From contig NZ_QXFJ01000008.1 of the NCBI RefSeq assembly GCF_003584165.1, positions 1 to 64,000 on the forward strand: 64,000 bases of DNA, given 5' to 3'. Positions 17,023 to 26,300 of the stretch are shown here, one piece after another. Each line of letters opens with the position of its first letter. Position 1 is the stretch's first letter. The position numbers were made by a program, and so were the translations under genes. Below the pieces are notes generated by a model. That model had not been told where the DNA came from, did not search any database, and was given only the letters and a program-made list of their open reading frames with translations. Origin of the DNA: Flagellimonas aequoris (GTDB taxonomy: Bacteria; Bacteroidota; Bacteroidia; Flavobacteriales; Flavobacteriaceae).

Positions 17023-18242
17023 GTTATATAGATACATTATTGCGAGGTGCTGATGTGGAATGGAAAACTTTAGGGGATGAAGTAGAAATTGCAAATATTG
17101 GAGTAGACAAGAAAATCAACGTAAATGAAGCGGAAGTAAGGTTGTTGAACTTTGTTGATGTTTTCAAAAATCAATACATATCAAATGCAACGCCAACTAT
17201 GGTTGTAACCGCAAGTGAAAGAAAAATCACAGATTGTAACATAAAAGAAGGAGATGTTTTTATCACTCCCTCATCAGAACTCATAGATGAAATTGGCTTT
17301 TCTGCGATGGCAATCGAGGATTTTAATAATGCAGTGTATAGTTACCATATAATGAGATTAAGGGTTAATAATAAAAATGTTTTATTCCCTGCTTTTTTAA
17401 ATTATCTATTTAGTTCAACTAATGTTAGAAAACAAATTCGTTTAAAAGCTCAAGGAATAACTCGATTTGGATTGACCCAACCAAATTGGAAATCCCTTCA
17501 AATTCCTATCCCAACAATAGAAATCCAACAAAAAATAGTTGACATTCTCGACACTTTTACAGAGCTTACAGCAGAGCTTACAGCAGAGCTTACAGCACGT
17601 AAAAAACAGTATACGTATTACCGTGAGCAATTGTTGGGGTATGATGAAAATGAGGTGGAATGGAAAACGTTGGGGGAAGTGTGCATAAAGTCATATTCTG
17701 GCTCTACTCCTAAGGCGGGTAATCCTAGATATTATGAAAATGGAACTATACCGTGGTTAAGGACACAAGAAGTAAAGTTTATTGATATTTATTCAACAGA
17801 AATAAAGATAACTGAAACTGCATTGGCTGAAACTGGGGCAAAATGGATTCCAGAAAATTGTGTCATTATTGCTATTTCGGGAGCAACCGCAGGTCGTTCA
17901 GGTATTAACAAAATACCCTTAACTACTAACCAACACTGTTGTTGTTTGGAAATTAATCCAAAACAGGCTTTATATAAATATGTGTTTTATTGGGTTAGTT
18001 TGAATTATGAAAAATTAAAGAATTCAGGACAAGGAGCAAGAGGAGATATAAATTCAGGTATAATAAAATCACTGCAAATTCCAGTACCTCCAATAGAAGA
18101 ACAAGAACGCATTGTTGCCATCTTGGATAAATTTGATACTCTTACCACTTCTATTTCCGAAGGTTTACCCAAAGAAATAGAGCTAAGGCAAAAACAATAC
18201 GAGTACTACCGCGAACAATTGTTAACTTTTCCGAAAGCTTAA
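17019..18242 (+). CDS. hsdS: Type I restriction-modification specificity subunit HsdS
   Basis: The 407-residue specificity subunit selects the bipartite DNA target. Two target-recognition domains of similar layout each begin with VEWKTLG (near residues 14 and 213). Each is followed by a helical spacer ending in KQYxYYREQLL (near 195-206 and 391-402). This internal duplication is the classic HsdS plan. The central spacer contains [13 protein letters not shown], encoded by 12-bp repeats at 17559-17597. In EcoR124-type enzymes a change in the number of such TAEL units changes the gap between the two half-sites. The gene is intact and lies 18 bp upstream of hsdR. Confidence 0.94.
   Translation: MSYIDTLLRGADVEWKTLGDEVEIANIGVDKKINVNEAEVRLLNFVDVFKNQYISNATPTMVVTASERKITDCNIKEGDVFITPSSELIDEIGFSAMAIEDFNNAVYSYHIMRLRVNNKNVLFPAFLNYLFSSTNVRKQIRLKAQGITRFGLTQPNWKSLQIPIPTIEIQQKIVDILDTFTELTAELTAELTARKKQYTYYREQLLGYDENEVEWKTLGEVCIKSYSGSTPKAGNPRYYENGTIPWLRTQEVKFIDIYSTEIKITETALAETGAKWIPENCVIIAISGATAGRSGINKIPLTTNQHCCCLEINPKQALYKYVFYWVSLNYEKLKNSGQGARGDINSGIIKSLQIPVPPIEEQERIVAILDKFDTLTTSISEGLPKEIELRQKQYEYYREQLLTFPKA
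17559..17597 (+). repeat. 12-bp tandem repeats encoding TAEL in HsdS
   Basis: Two perfect copies of ACAGCAGAGCTT (17568-17579 and 17580-17591) are flanked by a partial copy ACAGAGCTT (17559-17567) and ACAGCA (17592-17597). Perfect in-frame DNA repeats recombine or slip easily, so the spacer length of HsdS can change without loss of the reading frame. Confidence 0.9.
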
Positions 18243-18260
18243 AACTAACCACCGACCACC

Positions 18261-21200
18261 ATGAATTACAAAACCATAGCAGAATCCAACAACTTTATTG
18301 TTTTAGATAGCTATAAAAAATTCTCAGAAGTAAATGAGACTCCTCTATCTTATCAAACAGAGGCAGATTTAGAAAGAGAACTGGTTCAGGATTTGCAACA
18401 CCAAGGCTATGAATTTGTGGCTCATATCAACAATCAAGAACGTATGTTGGCTAATGTGCGTGTGCAATTGCAGGAACTTAACAACATGCAATTCACAGAT
18501 AAGGAATGGCAGCGTTTTGTGGTAGAGTATTTGGATAGACCAAGTGATAGCCTTACCGATAAATCAAGAAAGATACACGATAATTATATCTATGATTTTG
18601 TGTTTGATGATGGGCATATTCAAAATATCTACATAGTAGATAAGAAAAACATTGCCCGTAATAAAGTTCAGGTCATTTCACAGTTTGAACAAAAGGGTAC
18701 GCATGCCAACCGTTACGATGTTACCATTTTGGTTAATGGTTTGCCCCTGGTACAAGTAGAACTAAAAAAACGAGGGGTAGCTATTCGTGAAGCCTTTAAT
18801 CAGGTACATCGCTACACTAAAGAAAGTTTCAATGCCGAAAATTCACTGTTTAAATATTTACAGCTGTTCGTCATATCTAATGGTACAGACAGTCGTTATT
18901 TTGCTAACACAGTACAACGTGATAAAAATAGTTTCGATTTCACCATGAACTGGGCCAAAGCTGATAATGCTTTGATAAAGGACTTAAAGGACTTTACCAT
19001 TACGTTTTTTGAAAAACGTACCCTGTTGAATGTGCTTCTCAACTATTCTGTATTTGATATAAGCGATACCCTTCTTATCATGAGGCCTTATCAAATCGCA
19101 GCTACAGAGCGGATGCTATGGAAAATTGAAAGCTCCTTTAATGCTAAAAATTGGTCAACAGCAGAGAGTGGTGGGTACATTTGGCATACTACAGGGTCGG
19201 GTAAAACCCTTACCAGCTTTAAGGCAGCAAGATTAGCAACGCAGCTGGATTTTATCGACAAGGTGTTCTTTGTGGTAGACCGTAAAGATTTGGACTTTCA
19301 AACCATGAAAGAATACCAACGCTTCTCACCGGATAGTGTAAATGGTTCTGATAGTACGGCAGGTTTAAAACGAAATATAGAGAAAAAAGACAATAAGATT
19401 ATTGTTACCACTATTCAAAAATTGAATAATCTTATGAAAAGTGAGAACGATTTGGATATCTACCAAAAGCAGGTCGTTTTTATTTTTGATGAAGCACATC
19501 GAAGTCAATTTAGTAGTAAAAAAGATGGTAGAACCATAGGTACACAACATAACCTGAAAAAGAGGTTTAAAAAATATTATCAGTTTGGGTTTACAGGAAC
19601 ACCAATTTTTCCCGAAAATGCGTTAGGTTCAGAAACTACGGCTAGTGTGTTTGGTCGTGAACTACATTCCTATGTCATCACGGATGCCATTAGAGACGAA
19701 AAGGTATTAAAGTTTAAAGTAGATTATAACGATGTCCGTCCACGGTTTAAAGGCATAGAAACAGAACAGGATTTAACTAAACTAAGTGCAGCAGAAAACA
19801 AAAAAGCCTTACTGCATCCTGTGCGAATCAAAGAAATTTCACAATACATCTTAAAGCATTACAGACAAAAAACGCATAGAACTAAGGGCGGTAACAGCGG
19901 TTTTAATGCCATGTTTGCCGTTAGTAGTGTAGATGCAGCAAAATGTTATTACGAAGAATTAAATACCCTACAACAAGATTATGATAAGCCATTAAGGACA
20001 GCCACCATATTTTCTTTTGCTGCCAATGAAGAACAAAACGCTATTGGTGAAATTGTTGACGAGACCTTTGAACCAACGGCAATGGAAATAAGTGCCAAAG
20101 AGTTTTTAACTCAGGCTATCAACGATTATAACAGGATGTTCAAAACAAGTTATGGAGTTGAAAGCAAAGAGTTCCAAAATTATTATAGAGACCTGGCAAA
20201 ACGGGTGAAGAATAAAGAAATAGACTTGCTCATTGTAGTAGGGATGTTTTTAACAGGCTTTGATGCACCAACGCTAAATACCTTATTTGTTGACAAAAAC
20301 TTGCGTTATCATGGCTTAATGCAAGCCTTTTCGCGTACCAATCGCATTTACGATGCCACAAAAACCTTTGGAAATATTGTAACCTTTAGGGATTTAGAAC
20401 AGGCCACTATTGATGCCATTACCCTTTTTGGGGATAGCAGTACAAGAAATGTGGTGCTGGAGAAGAGTTACAGGGAATACTTAGAAGGGTTTACAGATAT
20501 TGCAACGGGCAATGCACGTCGTGGTTATATTGAAGTGGTTAAGGAACTAAGAGAAAAGTTCCCTGACCCGGAAACTATTGAAACAGAGAAGGACAAAAAG
20601 GAATTCTCTAAACTTTTTGGTGAATATTTACGGGTAGAAAATATACTCCAGAATTACGATGAGTTTACCAACCTTAAAGCGTTTCAGGATATTGATATAA
20701 ATGATTCGGAAGCTGTGGAAGCATTCAAAGAAACCTATTTTGTTTCAGATGAAGATATTGAGGTAATGAAGCAAATTGAATTGCCGGCAGAGCGAACCAT
20801 TCAAGATTATCGTTCAACGTATAATGATATTCGTGATTGGTTGCGACGAGAACGAAAAGGAAAGGAAGCAGAAGAATCTGATATTGATTGGGATGAAGTG
20901 GTGTTTGAAGTCGATTTATTAAAGTCGCAAGAAATAAACCTGGACTACATTCTGGAATTGATTTTTGAGCATAATAAGAAAACCAAAAACAAAGCAGAAT
21001 TAGTAGAAGAAATAAGACGCATAATCCGTGCTAGTGTGGGTAACAGGGCAAAAGAAAGTTTGGTAGTCGATTTCATCAATGAAACAGATTTGGATGAAAT
21101 AAAGGAAAAGGCCACAATCATCGATGCTTTCTTTGCTTATGCACAAGGCAAACAAAAAGCGGAGGCTTCAGAATTGATTGCAGATGAGAATTTAAATGAA

Positions 21201-21389
21201 GAAGAAGCGAAGCGTTATATGACAGCATCATTAAAAAGGGAATATGCTAGTGAAAATGGCACGGAACTTAATTCATTATTACCTAAAATGAGCCCTTTAA
21301 ATCCTCAATACCTTACTAAAAAACAAAGTGTCTTTCAAAAGATCTCATCTTTTGTTGAGAAGTTTAAAGGAGTTGGAGGTGAAATTTAA
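18261..21389 (+). CDS. hsdR: Type I restriction endonuclease subunit HsdR
   Basis: This 1042-residue motor and nuclease subunit translocates DNA after recognition of unmethylated sites and cuts it at a distance. The N-terminal HSDR_N nuclease domain has the catalytic strand VQVELKKRG near residue 166. The SF2 helicase follows with Walker A (TTGSGKT, near 310) and DEAH (FIFDEAHRS, near 409). The second lobe contains [14 protein letters not shown] and QAFSRTNRI. The helical C-terminus should dock on HsdM/HsdS. Length and motifs are typical of a functional enzyme, so the whole hsdMSR set appears active. Confidence 0.95.
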   Translation: MNYKTIAESNNFIVLDSYKKFSEVNETPLSYQTEADLERELVQDLQHQGYEFVAHINNQERMLANVRVQLQELNNMQFTDKEWQRFVVEYLDRPSDSLTDKSRKIHDNYIYDFVFDDGHIQNIYIVDKKNIARNKVQVISQFEQKGTHANRYDVTILVNGLPLVQVELKKRGVAIREAFNQVHRYTKESFNAENSLFKYLQLFVISNGTDSRYFANTVQRDKNSFDFTMNWAKADNALIKDLKDFTITFFEKRTLLNVLLNYSVFDISDTLLIMRPYQIAATERMLWKIESSFNAKNWSTAESGGYIWHTTGSGKTLTSFKAARLATQLDFIDKVFFVVDRKDLDFQTMKEYQRFSPDSVNGSDSTAGLKRNIEKKDNKIIVTTIQKLNNLMKSENDLDIYQKQVVFIFDEAHRSQFSSKKDGRTIGTQHNLKKRFKKYYQFGFTGTPIFPENALGSETTASVFGRELHSYVITDAIRDEKVLKFKVDYNDVRPRFKGIETEQDLTKLSAAENKKALLHPVRIKEISQYILKHYRQKTHRTKGGNSGFNAMFAVSSVDAAKCYYEELNTLQQDYDKPLRTATIFSFAANEEQNAIGEIVDETFEPTAMEISAKEFLTQAINDYNRMFKTSYGVESKEFQNYYRDLAKRVKNKEIDLLIVVGMFLTGFDAPTLNTLFVDKNLRYHGLMQAFSRTNRIYDATKTFGNIVTFRDLEQATIDAITLFGDSSTRNVVLEKSYREYLEGFTDIATGNARRGYIEVVKELREKFPDPETIETEKDKKEFSKLFGEYLRVENILQNYDEFTNLKAFQDIDINDSEAVEAFKETYFVSDEDIEVMKQIELPAERTIQDYRSTYNDIRDWLRRERKGKEAEESDIDWDEVVFEVDLLKSQEINLDYILELIFEHNKKTKNKAELVEEIRRIIRASVGNRAKESLVVDFINETDLDEIKEKATIIDAFFAYAQGKQKAEASELIADENLNEEEAKRYMTASLKREYASENGTELNSLLPKMSPLNPQYLTKKQSVFQKISSFVEKFKGVGGEI

Positions 21390-21743
21390 ATTGGTATTTT
21401 GAAACAATTGCAATTGAAAGATGTTGGTTCAAGAAATATTACATTGGGTCATTTGACAACTAAATCTTGATAATTTGAGCCGAATAACACTTCTAATCGG
21501 CTCACTGGAGAAAAAAAGTGGTTCCAAACACCGCGAAAAATGTAGTTTGTTGCAAATGCATTTTAATGGCAAGATTATTTTATCCTACTTTTTAAGGAGT
21601 AATTTTTCGGAATGAAAAGTATTGTAAAATGCTGCAAAGAAGTAAAAAAGAATCAAAAATGCAGCACGAACGCAGCACGCTAATTAACTTTTGTTTAACA
21701 TTTTATTTTATAAATACCTGAAAAACAGAATGTTATAAAACAA
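21390..21743. other. Non-coding island edge between hsdR and tRNA-Asp
   Basis: These 354 bp hold no convincing gene. They contain direct repeats (21661-21679) and a stretch that can be read as a 23-codon frame from 21613, but nothing supports translation. The position, directly against the 3' end of a tRNA gene, fits the right junction of an integrated element. A second copy of the tRNA 3' end is not visible elsewhere in the window, so the opposite junction must lie left of position 1 or has been lost. Confidence 0.5.
21661..21679. repeat. Direct repeat GCAGCACG x2, possible integrase arm sites
   Basis: GCAGCACG occurs at 21661-21668 and 21672-21679, separated by AAC, with a related inverted TGCTGC at 21630. 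Clustered short repeats about 100 bp from a tRNA 3' end resemble the accessory (arm-type) binding sites of tyrosine recombinases. This is a positional argument only. Confidence 0.35.
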
Positions 21744-21768
21744 AAAAGCCTCATAAAATGAGGCTTTT
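21744..21768 (-). terminator. Intrinsic terminator of tRNA-Asp
   Basis: AAAAGCCTCAT and ATGAGGCTTTT form an 11-bp perfect stem with a 3-nt loop. On the minus strand it is followed by a T-rich run. It begins one base after the tRNA 3' end. Confidence 0.8.
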
Positions 21769-21769
21769 G

Positions 21770-21843
21770 CGGTCTGGACGGGACTCGAACCCGCGACCCC
21801 CTGCGTGACAGGCAGGTATTCTAACCAACTGAACTACCAGACC
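21770..21843 (-). tRNA. tRNA-Asp (anticodon GTC)
   Basis: On the minus strand the 74-nt sequence starts GGTCTGG and ends CCAGACCG, giving a perfect 7-bp acceptor stem. The anticodon arm CCTGCCTGTCACGCAGG has anticodon GTC, so it reads aspartate codons. The T arm contains GGTTCGAGTCC. CCA is not encoded. Its 3' end faces the accessory island at lower coordinates, as expected for an integration site. Confidence 0.96.
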
Positions 21844-21918
21844 AATGATTTTATCTTTTAAAGACTCCGACAACAGTCAGATTCAAATCTTGTTCAGATT
21901 GCTTTTTTAAAGCGAGTG

Positions 21919-21949
21919 CAAATATACATTCTCATTTCGGATTCGACAA
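21919..21949 (-). promoter_or_regulatory. Promoter of tRNA-Asp
   Basis: On the minus strand, TTG (21949-21947), 20 bp, then TATATTTG (21926-21919) match the Bacteroidota sigma-A consensus exactly. The tRNA begins 76 bp downstream. Confidence 0.7.
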
Positions 21950-21970
21950 AACATTTTTTTAAAAATGTAA

Positions 21971-22900
21971 TCAAACAAATTTTTGCCTTTCGATCATGAA
22001 CGAATTCAATACTTGTGAAAAATCGCCCCGTACATCCACCTCTACATATTTGATCTTGTACTGGGCACATTTCAGCTTCAATTCCTGCTGATATTGTAAT
22101 ACTTTTTCAGAGTAGGTTTTTTGGATGGATTCGGCATAAAGGTCGATTTGTTGGCCAGTTTCCACATCTACAAAACGTTTGGGTGCATTACCAAAATCAA
22201 AATTGATTTCATGCTCATGGTCCATCAAATGGAACAGGGCCACAGCATGTTTATTGTATTTCAAATGACGCAGGGCCTCAAACAGTTTTTCCTCTTCGGT
22301 CTCGGTTTGGAACATGTCCGTAAAAAGGAAGATCATGCTCCTTCTGTGGATTTTCTCGGCAATCTGGTGTAAAAAGGTGTAGGTCTTTGTGGATTGCGAG
22401 GCACTTTTAGTGGCTGCCACCTCGTTCAACTTGGAATACAACATCTGAAAATGCCTTTCGCTGTTCTTTTCCGAAGCATAAAAATCATAGGTGTCGGAAT
22501 AGATGCTCAGACCCACCGCATCCCGTTGCTTTTTAAGGATTTGCATCAAGGCCGCAATGGACAACACCCCATATCCAATTTTGTTGAGGTTGTCCAGGGA
22601 AAGATTCTTTACTTCCGGATAATACATGGAAGCCGAATTGTCCAAGATCATGTGGCACCTCAGGTTGGTCTCGTCCTCATACCGTTTGGTGTATAGTCGG
22701 TCTGTTTTGGCATAAAGTTTCCAGTCGATGTGTTTGGTGCTTTCGCCCGAATTGTAAATTTTGTGCTCCGCAAACTCGGCAGAAAAACCATGGAAAGGAC
22801 TTTTATGGATACCACTGATGAATCCCTCCACAATCTGGTTGGCCAAAAGTTCCAGATGGTTGAAGAGCTGTGCCTTATGTAATTCCGATCGTACGTCCAT
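21971..22900 (-). CDS. DUF58 / von Willebrand-like domain protein
   Basis: This 309-residue protein belongs to the DUF58 family. It shows the family signature STKHIDWKLYAKTD near residues 53-66 and a degenerate vWA metal site, LDNSASMYY, near 90. Such proteins are usually encoded with a MoxR AAA+ ATPase and are thought to assist protein maturation or stress tolerance in the cell envelope; biochemical roles are poorly known. No MoxR gene is seen here, and the next gene upstream is trxA, with a terminator between them. The length is normal. Confidence 0.85.
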   Translation of the reverse strand: MDVRSELHKAQLFNHLELLANQIVEGFISGIHKSPFHGFSAEFAEHKIYNSGESTKHIDWKLYAKTDRLYTKRYEDETNLRCHMILDNSASMYYPEVKNLSLDNLNKIGYGVLSIAALMQILKKQRDAVGLSIYSDTYDFYASEKNSERHFQMLYSKLNEVAATKSASQSTKTYTFLHQIAEKIHRRSMIFLFTDMFQTETEEEKLFEALRHLKYNKHAVALFHLMDHEHEINFDFGNAPKRFVDVETGQQIDLYAESIQKTYSEKVLQYQQELKLKCAQYKIKYVEVDVRGDFSQVLNSFMIERQKFV

Positions 22901-22927
22901 ACCCAGATTGTTGCGACAAGATAAAAT

Positions 22928-22959
22928 AAAAAAGGCTTGGCCAATGCCAAACCTTTTTT
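22928..22959 (-). terminator. Intrinsic terminator of trxA
   Basis: AAAAAGGCTTGGC, the loop CAAT and GCCAAACCTTTTT form a stem with one G-U pair and a T run on the minus strand. It lies about 20 bp after the trxA stop and ahead of the DUF58 gene. Confidence 0.7.
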
Positions 22960-22980
22960 AAAATATGATCGTGGGCACTT

Positions 22981-23298
22981 TTACAATGCCGCGTCAATAG
23001 CGTCTGTGTAGACTTTCTTAGGGGAAACCCCAACCTGACGGTTGATCACTTCACCATCCTTGAAAACAAGAACAGTAGGAATGTTACGAACGCCGTACTT
23101 GGCCGCAAACTGTTGGTGTGAATCCACATCCACCTTACCAACAACCGCTTTGCCCTCGTATTCTTGACTTACTTCCTCAATGATCGGGCCTACCATTCTA
23201 CATGGACCGCACCAAGCTGCCCAAAAATCGACAAGAACAGGTTTGTCACTTTTCAAAACCACTTCGTCAAAACTTGCATCTGTTATTTCTAGTGCCAT
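22981..23298 (-). CDS. trxA: Thioredoxin
   Basis: This 105-residue cytosolic thioredoxin reduces protein disulfides using electrons from thioredoxin reductase. The active site WCGPC has its cysteines at residues 30 and 33, and the cis-proline loop is RNIPTV. There is no signal peptide. A TAACTTTG box on the minus strand at 23326-23319 is a likely -7 element 21 bp upstream of the start codon. It is a single-gene unit between dnaE and its own terminator. Confidence 0.96.
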   Translation of the reverse strand: MALEITDASFDEVVLKSDKPVLVDFWAAWCGPCRMVGPIIEEVSQEYEGKAVVGKVDVDSHQQFAAKYGVRNIPTVLVFKDGEVINRQVGVSPKKVYTDAIDAAL

Positions 23299-23398
23299 TT
23301 TATTTATTTTTTGTTACGCAAAGTTAGTCAATTATTGTGCATGTACCTTACGGTGAGGGCATTCGTTTTCATTATGGTGCTATTTGTATTTGTTATGG

Positions 23399-26300
23399 TC
23401 AATTGAGCTGATAATGAATTTCATGCGCTTCCAATTCGGATAACAGTTCGCTATTGATCTTTACCTTTTGTTTTCTGCTGGATAGTTTGAGCTTGATTTC
23501 CTCTTCCATCTCATAGATCTCAAAATTGAGGGGATGTTCACCTTTGTATGATCGCAAGGTGTCCTTCAATGCCTTGATACGTTGTTCCTGTAATCGGTCA
23601 ATATCCAGTTTGATGGTCAACTTTTTGGCAAACGCATCCATCACATCCTGTAGCTGTTTAAAATCGTTGAACTGAAGTCGCGGGTCACCTTTTTTCCCCG
23701 TATCCCGGTTTACCCAACCCTCACGCACAAAGGCCTTGATGTAGACAAAGGAATTGATCATCAGAAAATGGCGGAATTTGAGGTATTCCTCCCCAAAAAT
23801 CCGGAATTCGTACGACTCGTTATAATCCTCCAAAGTGAAAAGTCCCCAGCCTTTCCCGTTTTTGGATACCCTGTGCTGTACATCGGTAATGACCCCGGCC
23901 ACGGAGAGCTCACGGTTCACAAATCCTTCCAAATTGGAAAAAGCCGAAACATCGGCATTACAAAAGGCAGTGATTTCTTTTTTGAAATCATCCAAAGGAT
24001 GCCCCGAAATGTAGATGCCCACTACCTCTTTTTCCCTTCGCAGTTTTTCCATGGTACCCCATTCCTCACAAGGGGGAACAATGGGTTCGGGTATTTGTAC
24101 TTCGCTGGCATCCCCAAAAAGGCTTACTTGGGAAGAGTTTTCGTTCTCTTGGTATTTGGAACCATACCGGACGGCCTTTTCCAAAAAGGTGATGCCGTCA
24201 CCCTCATCGTGAAAATATTGAGCACGGTGTGTATCCGTAAAGGAATCGAAACCACCGGCCAAGGCAAGGTTTTCAAATGCCTTTTTGTTGGCGGAACGTA
24301 GGTCCACCCGTTTGGCCAAATCGAAAATGGAACGGTAGGCCCCGTCTTTTTTCCGGTTTTCCACAATGGTTTCCACGGCGGAACGCCCAACACCTTTTAT
24401 GGCACCCATACCAAAACGCACGGCATTGTCCTTGTTTACGGCGAATTTATAGTAGGATTCGTTCACATCAGGACCCAAAACCTGTAGTCCCATCCGCTTA
24501 CATTCTTCCATAAAGAAGGTCACCTGCTTAATGTCGTTCATGTTGTTGGACAGTACCGCAGCCATATATTCGGCAGGGTAGTGGGCCTTTAAGTAAGCCG
24601 TCTGGTAGGCGATGTACGCATAACAAGTGGAGTGACTCTTGTTGAAGGCATAAGAGGCAAAGGCTTCCCAATCCTTCCAGATTTTCTCCAATACATCCCT
24701 TGGGTGACCGTTCTTTTCACCACCGTCCAAAAACTGGGGTTTCAATTTTTGAAGCAGGGCAAATATCTTTTTTCCCATGGCCTTTCGGAGTACGTCAGCA
24801 TCACCTTTGGAGAAACCGGCCAACTTTTGGGAGAGCAACATCACCTGCTCCTGGTAGACGGTAATACCATAGGTTTCTTTTAGGTATTCCTCCATGTCGG
24901 GGAGGTCATAGGTAATCTCTTCATCGCCATGTTTTCGGGCAATAAAGCTGGGGATGTATTCCATGGGCCCAGGTCGGTAGAGGGCATTCATGGCGATAAG
25001 ATCATCAAAAACCGTAGGTTTCAGGTTTTTCATGTGTTTTTGCATCCCAGGGGATTCGTATTGGAATATCCCTACCGTGTCACCTCGCTGGAACAGTTCA
25101 TAGGTCTTCTCGTCATCCAACGGAAAATCGTCGGGAATGAGTTCGACCCCGGTCCTGGCTTTTACGATTTTCACCGTGTCCTTGATCAACGTCAAGGTCT
25201 TCAGTCCCAAGAAATCCATTTTGAGGAGTCCGGCACTTTCCACCACGGAGTTATCAAACTGCGTTACGTAGAGGTCGGAGTCTTTGGCCGTGGAAACAGG
25301 TACGAAGTTGGTGATATCATCGGGTGTGATGATGACCCCACAGGCATGGATGCCCGTATTTCGCAAGGATCCTTCCAACACGCGTGCCATGTTCACCGTT
25401 TGGCCTTCCAAATCTTCGGTTTCGGAAATGTTGAGCAGTTCTTGGACCTTTTCAAATTCATCCTGACGGAATTTTTTCTTCAGATCCGATTCCTCAACCC
25501 CAAAAATCTTGTTGAGCTTGGACATGTTGGGGATCAACTTTGCAATACGATCCGCATCGCTCAAAGGCAGGTCCAAAACCCTTGCCGTATCCCGGATGGA
25601 CGATTTCGCGGCCATGGTACCATACGTGATGATCTGTGCGACCTGATTGGACCCGTACTTGTTGATCACGTATTCCATCACACGACCCCGGCCTTCGTCA
25701 TCAAAGTCGATATCGATATCGGGCATGGATACCCTATCCGGATTCAGAAAGCGCTCAAAAAGGAGGTCGTACTTCATCGGGTCTATGTTGGTGATGCCCA
25801 AACAATAGGCCACCACCGATCCCGCGGCCGAACCTCTTCCCGGACCTACCGAAACATCCATGTTCCGGGCTTCGCGGATAAAGTCCTCCACAATCAAGAA
25901 ATAACCGGGGTACCCTGAGTTTTTGATGGTCTCCAACTCAAAATCGATACGTTCGCTGATTTCAGGCGAAATCTCACCATATCGTTTTTCGGCACCTTGG
26001 TAGGTGATATGCCTCAAATAAGCATTTTCCCCACGTTTGCCTCCATCTTCTTCATCTTCCTGTACCTTGAACTCCTCTGGAATATCGAATTTGGGAAGTA
26101 GGATGTCGCTTGCCAGGTCATAAGGTTCCACTTTGTCGATAATCTCGTGGATGTTCAAAATAGCTTCCGGAATATCCTTGAAAATCTCCTTCATCTCGTC
26201 CGAAGACTTGAAATAATATTCCTGATTGGGCAAACCGTAGCGGTAACCGCGTCCACGACCAATAGGGGTGGAGCGTTTTTCGCCATCCTTCACACAAAGG

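Noticed and set aside
24929..25918. Plus-strand 329-codon frame inside dnaE
   Set aside because: The minus-strand frame encodes conserved polymerase motifs through this whole stretch; the antisense frame is a by-product.
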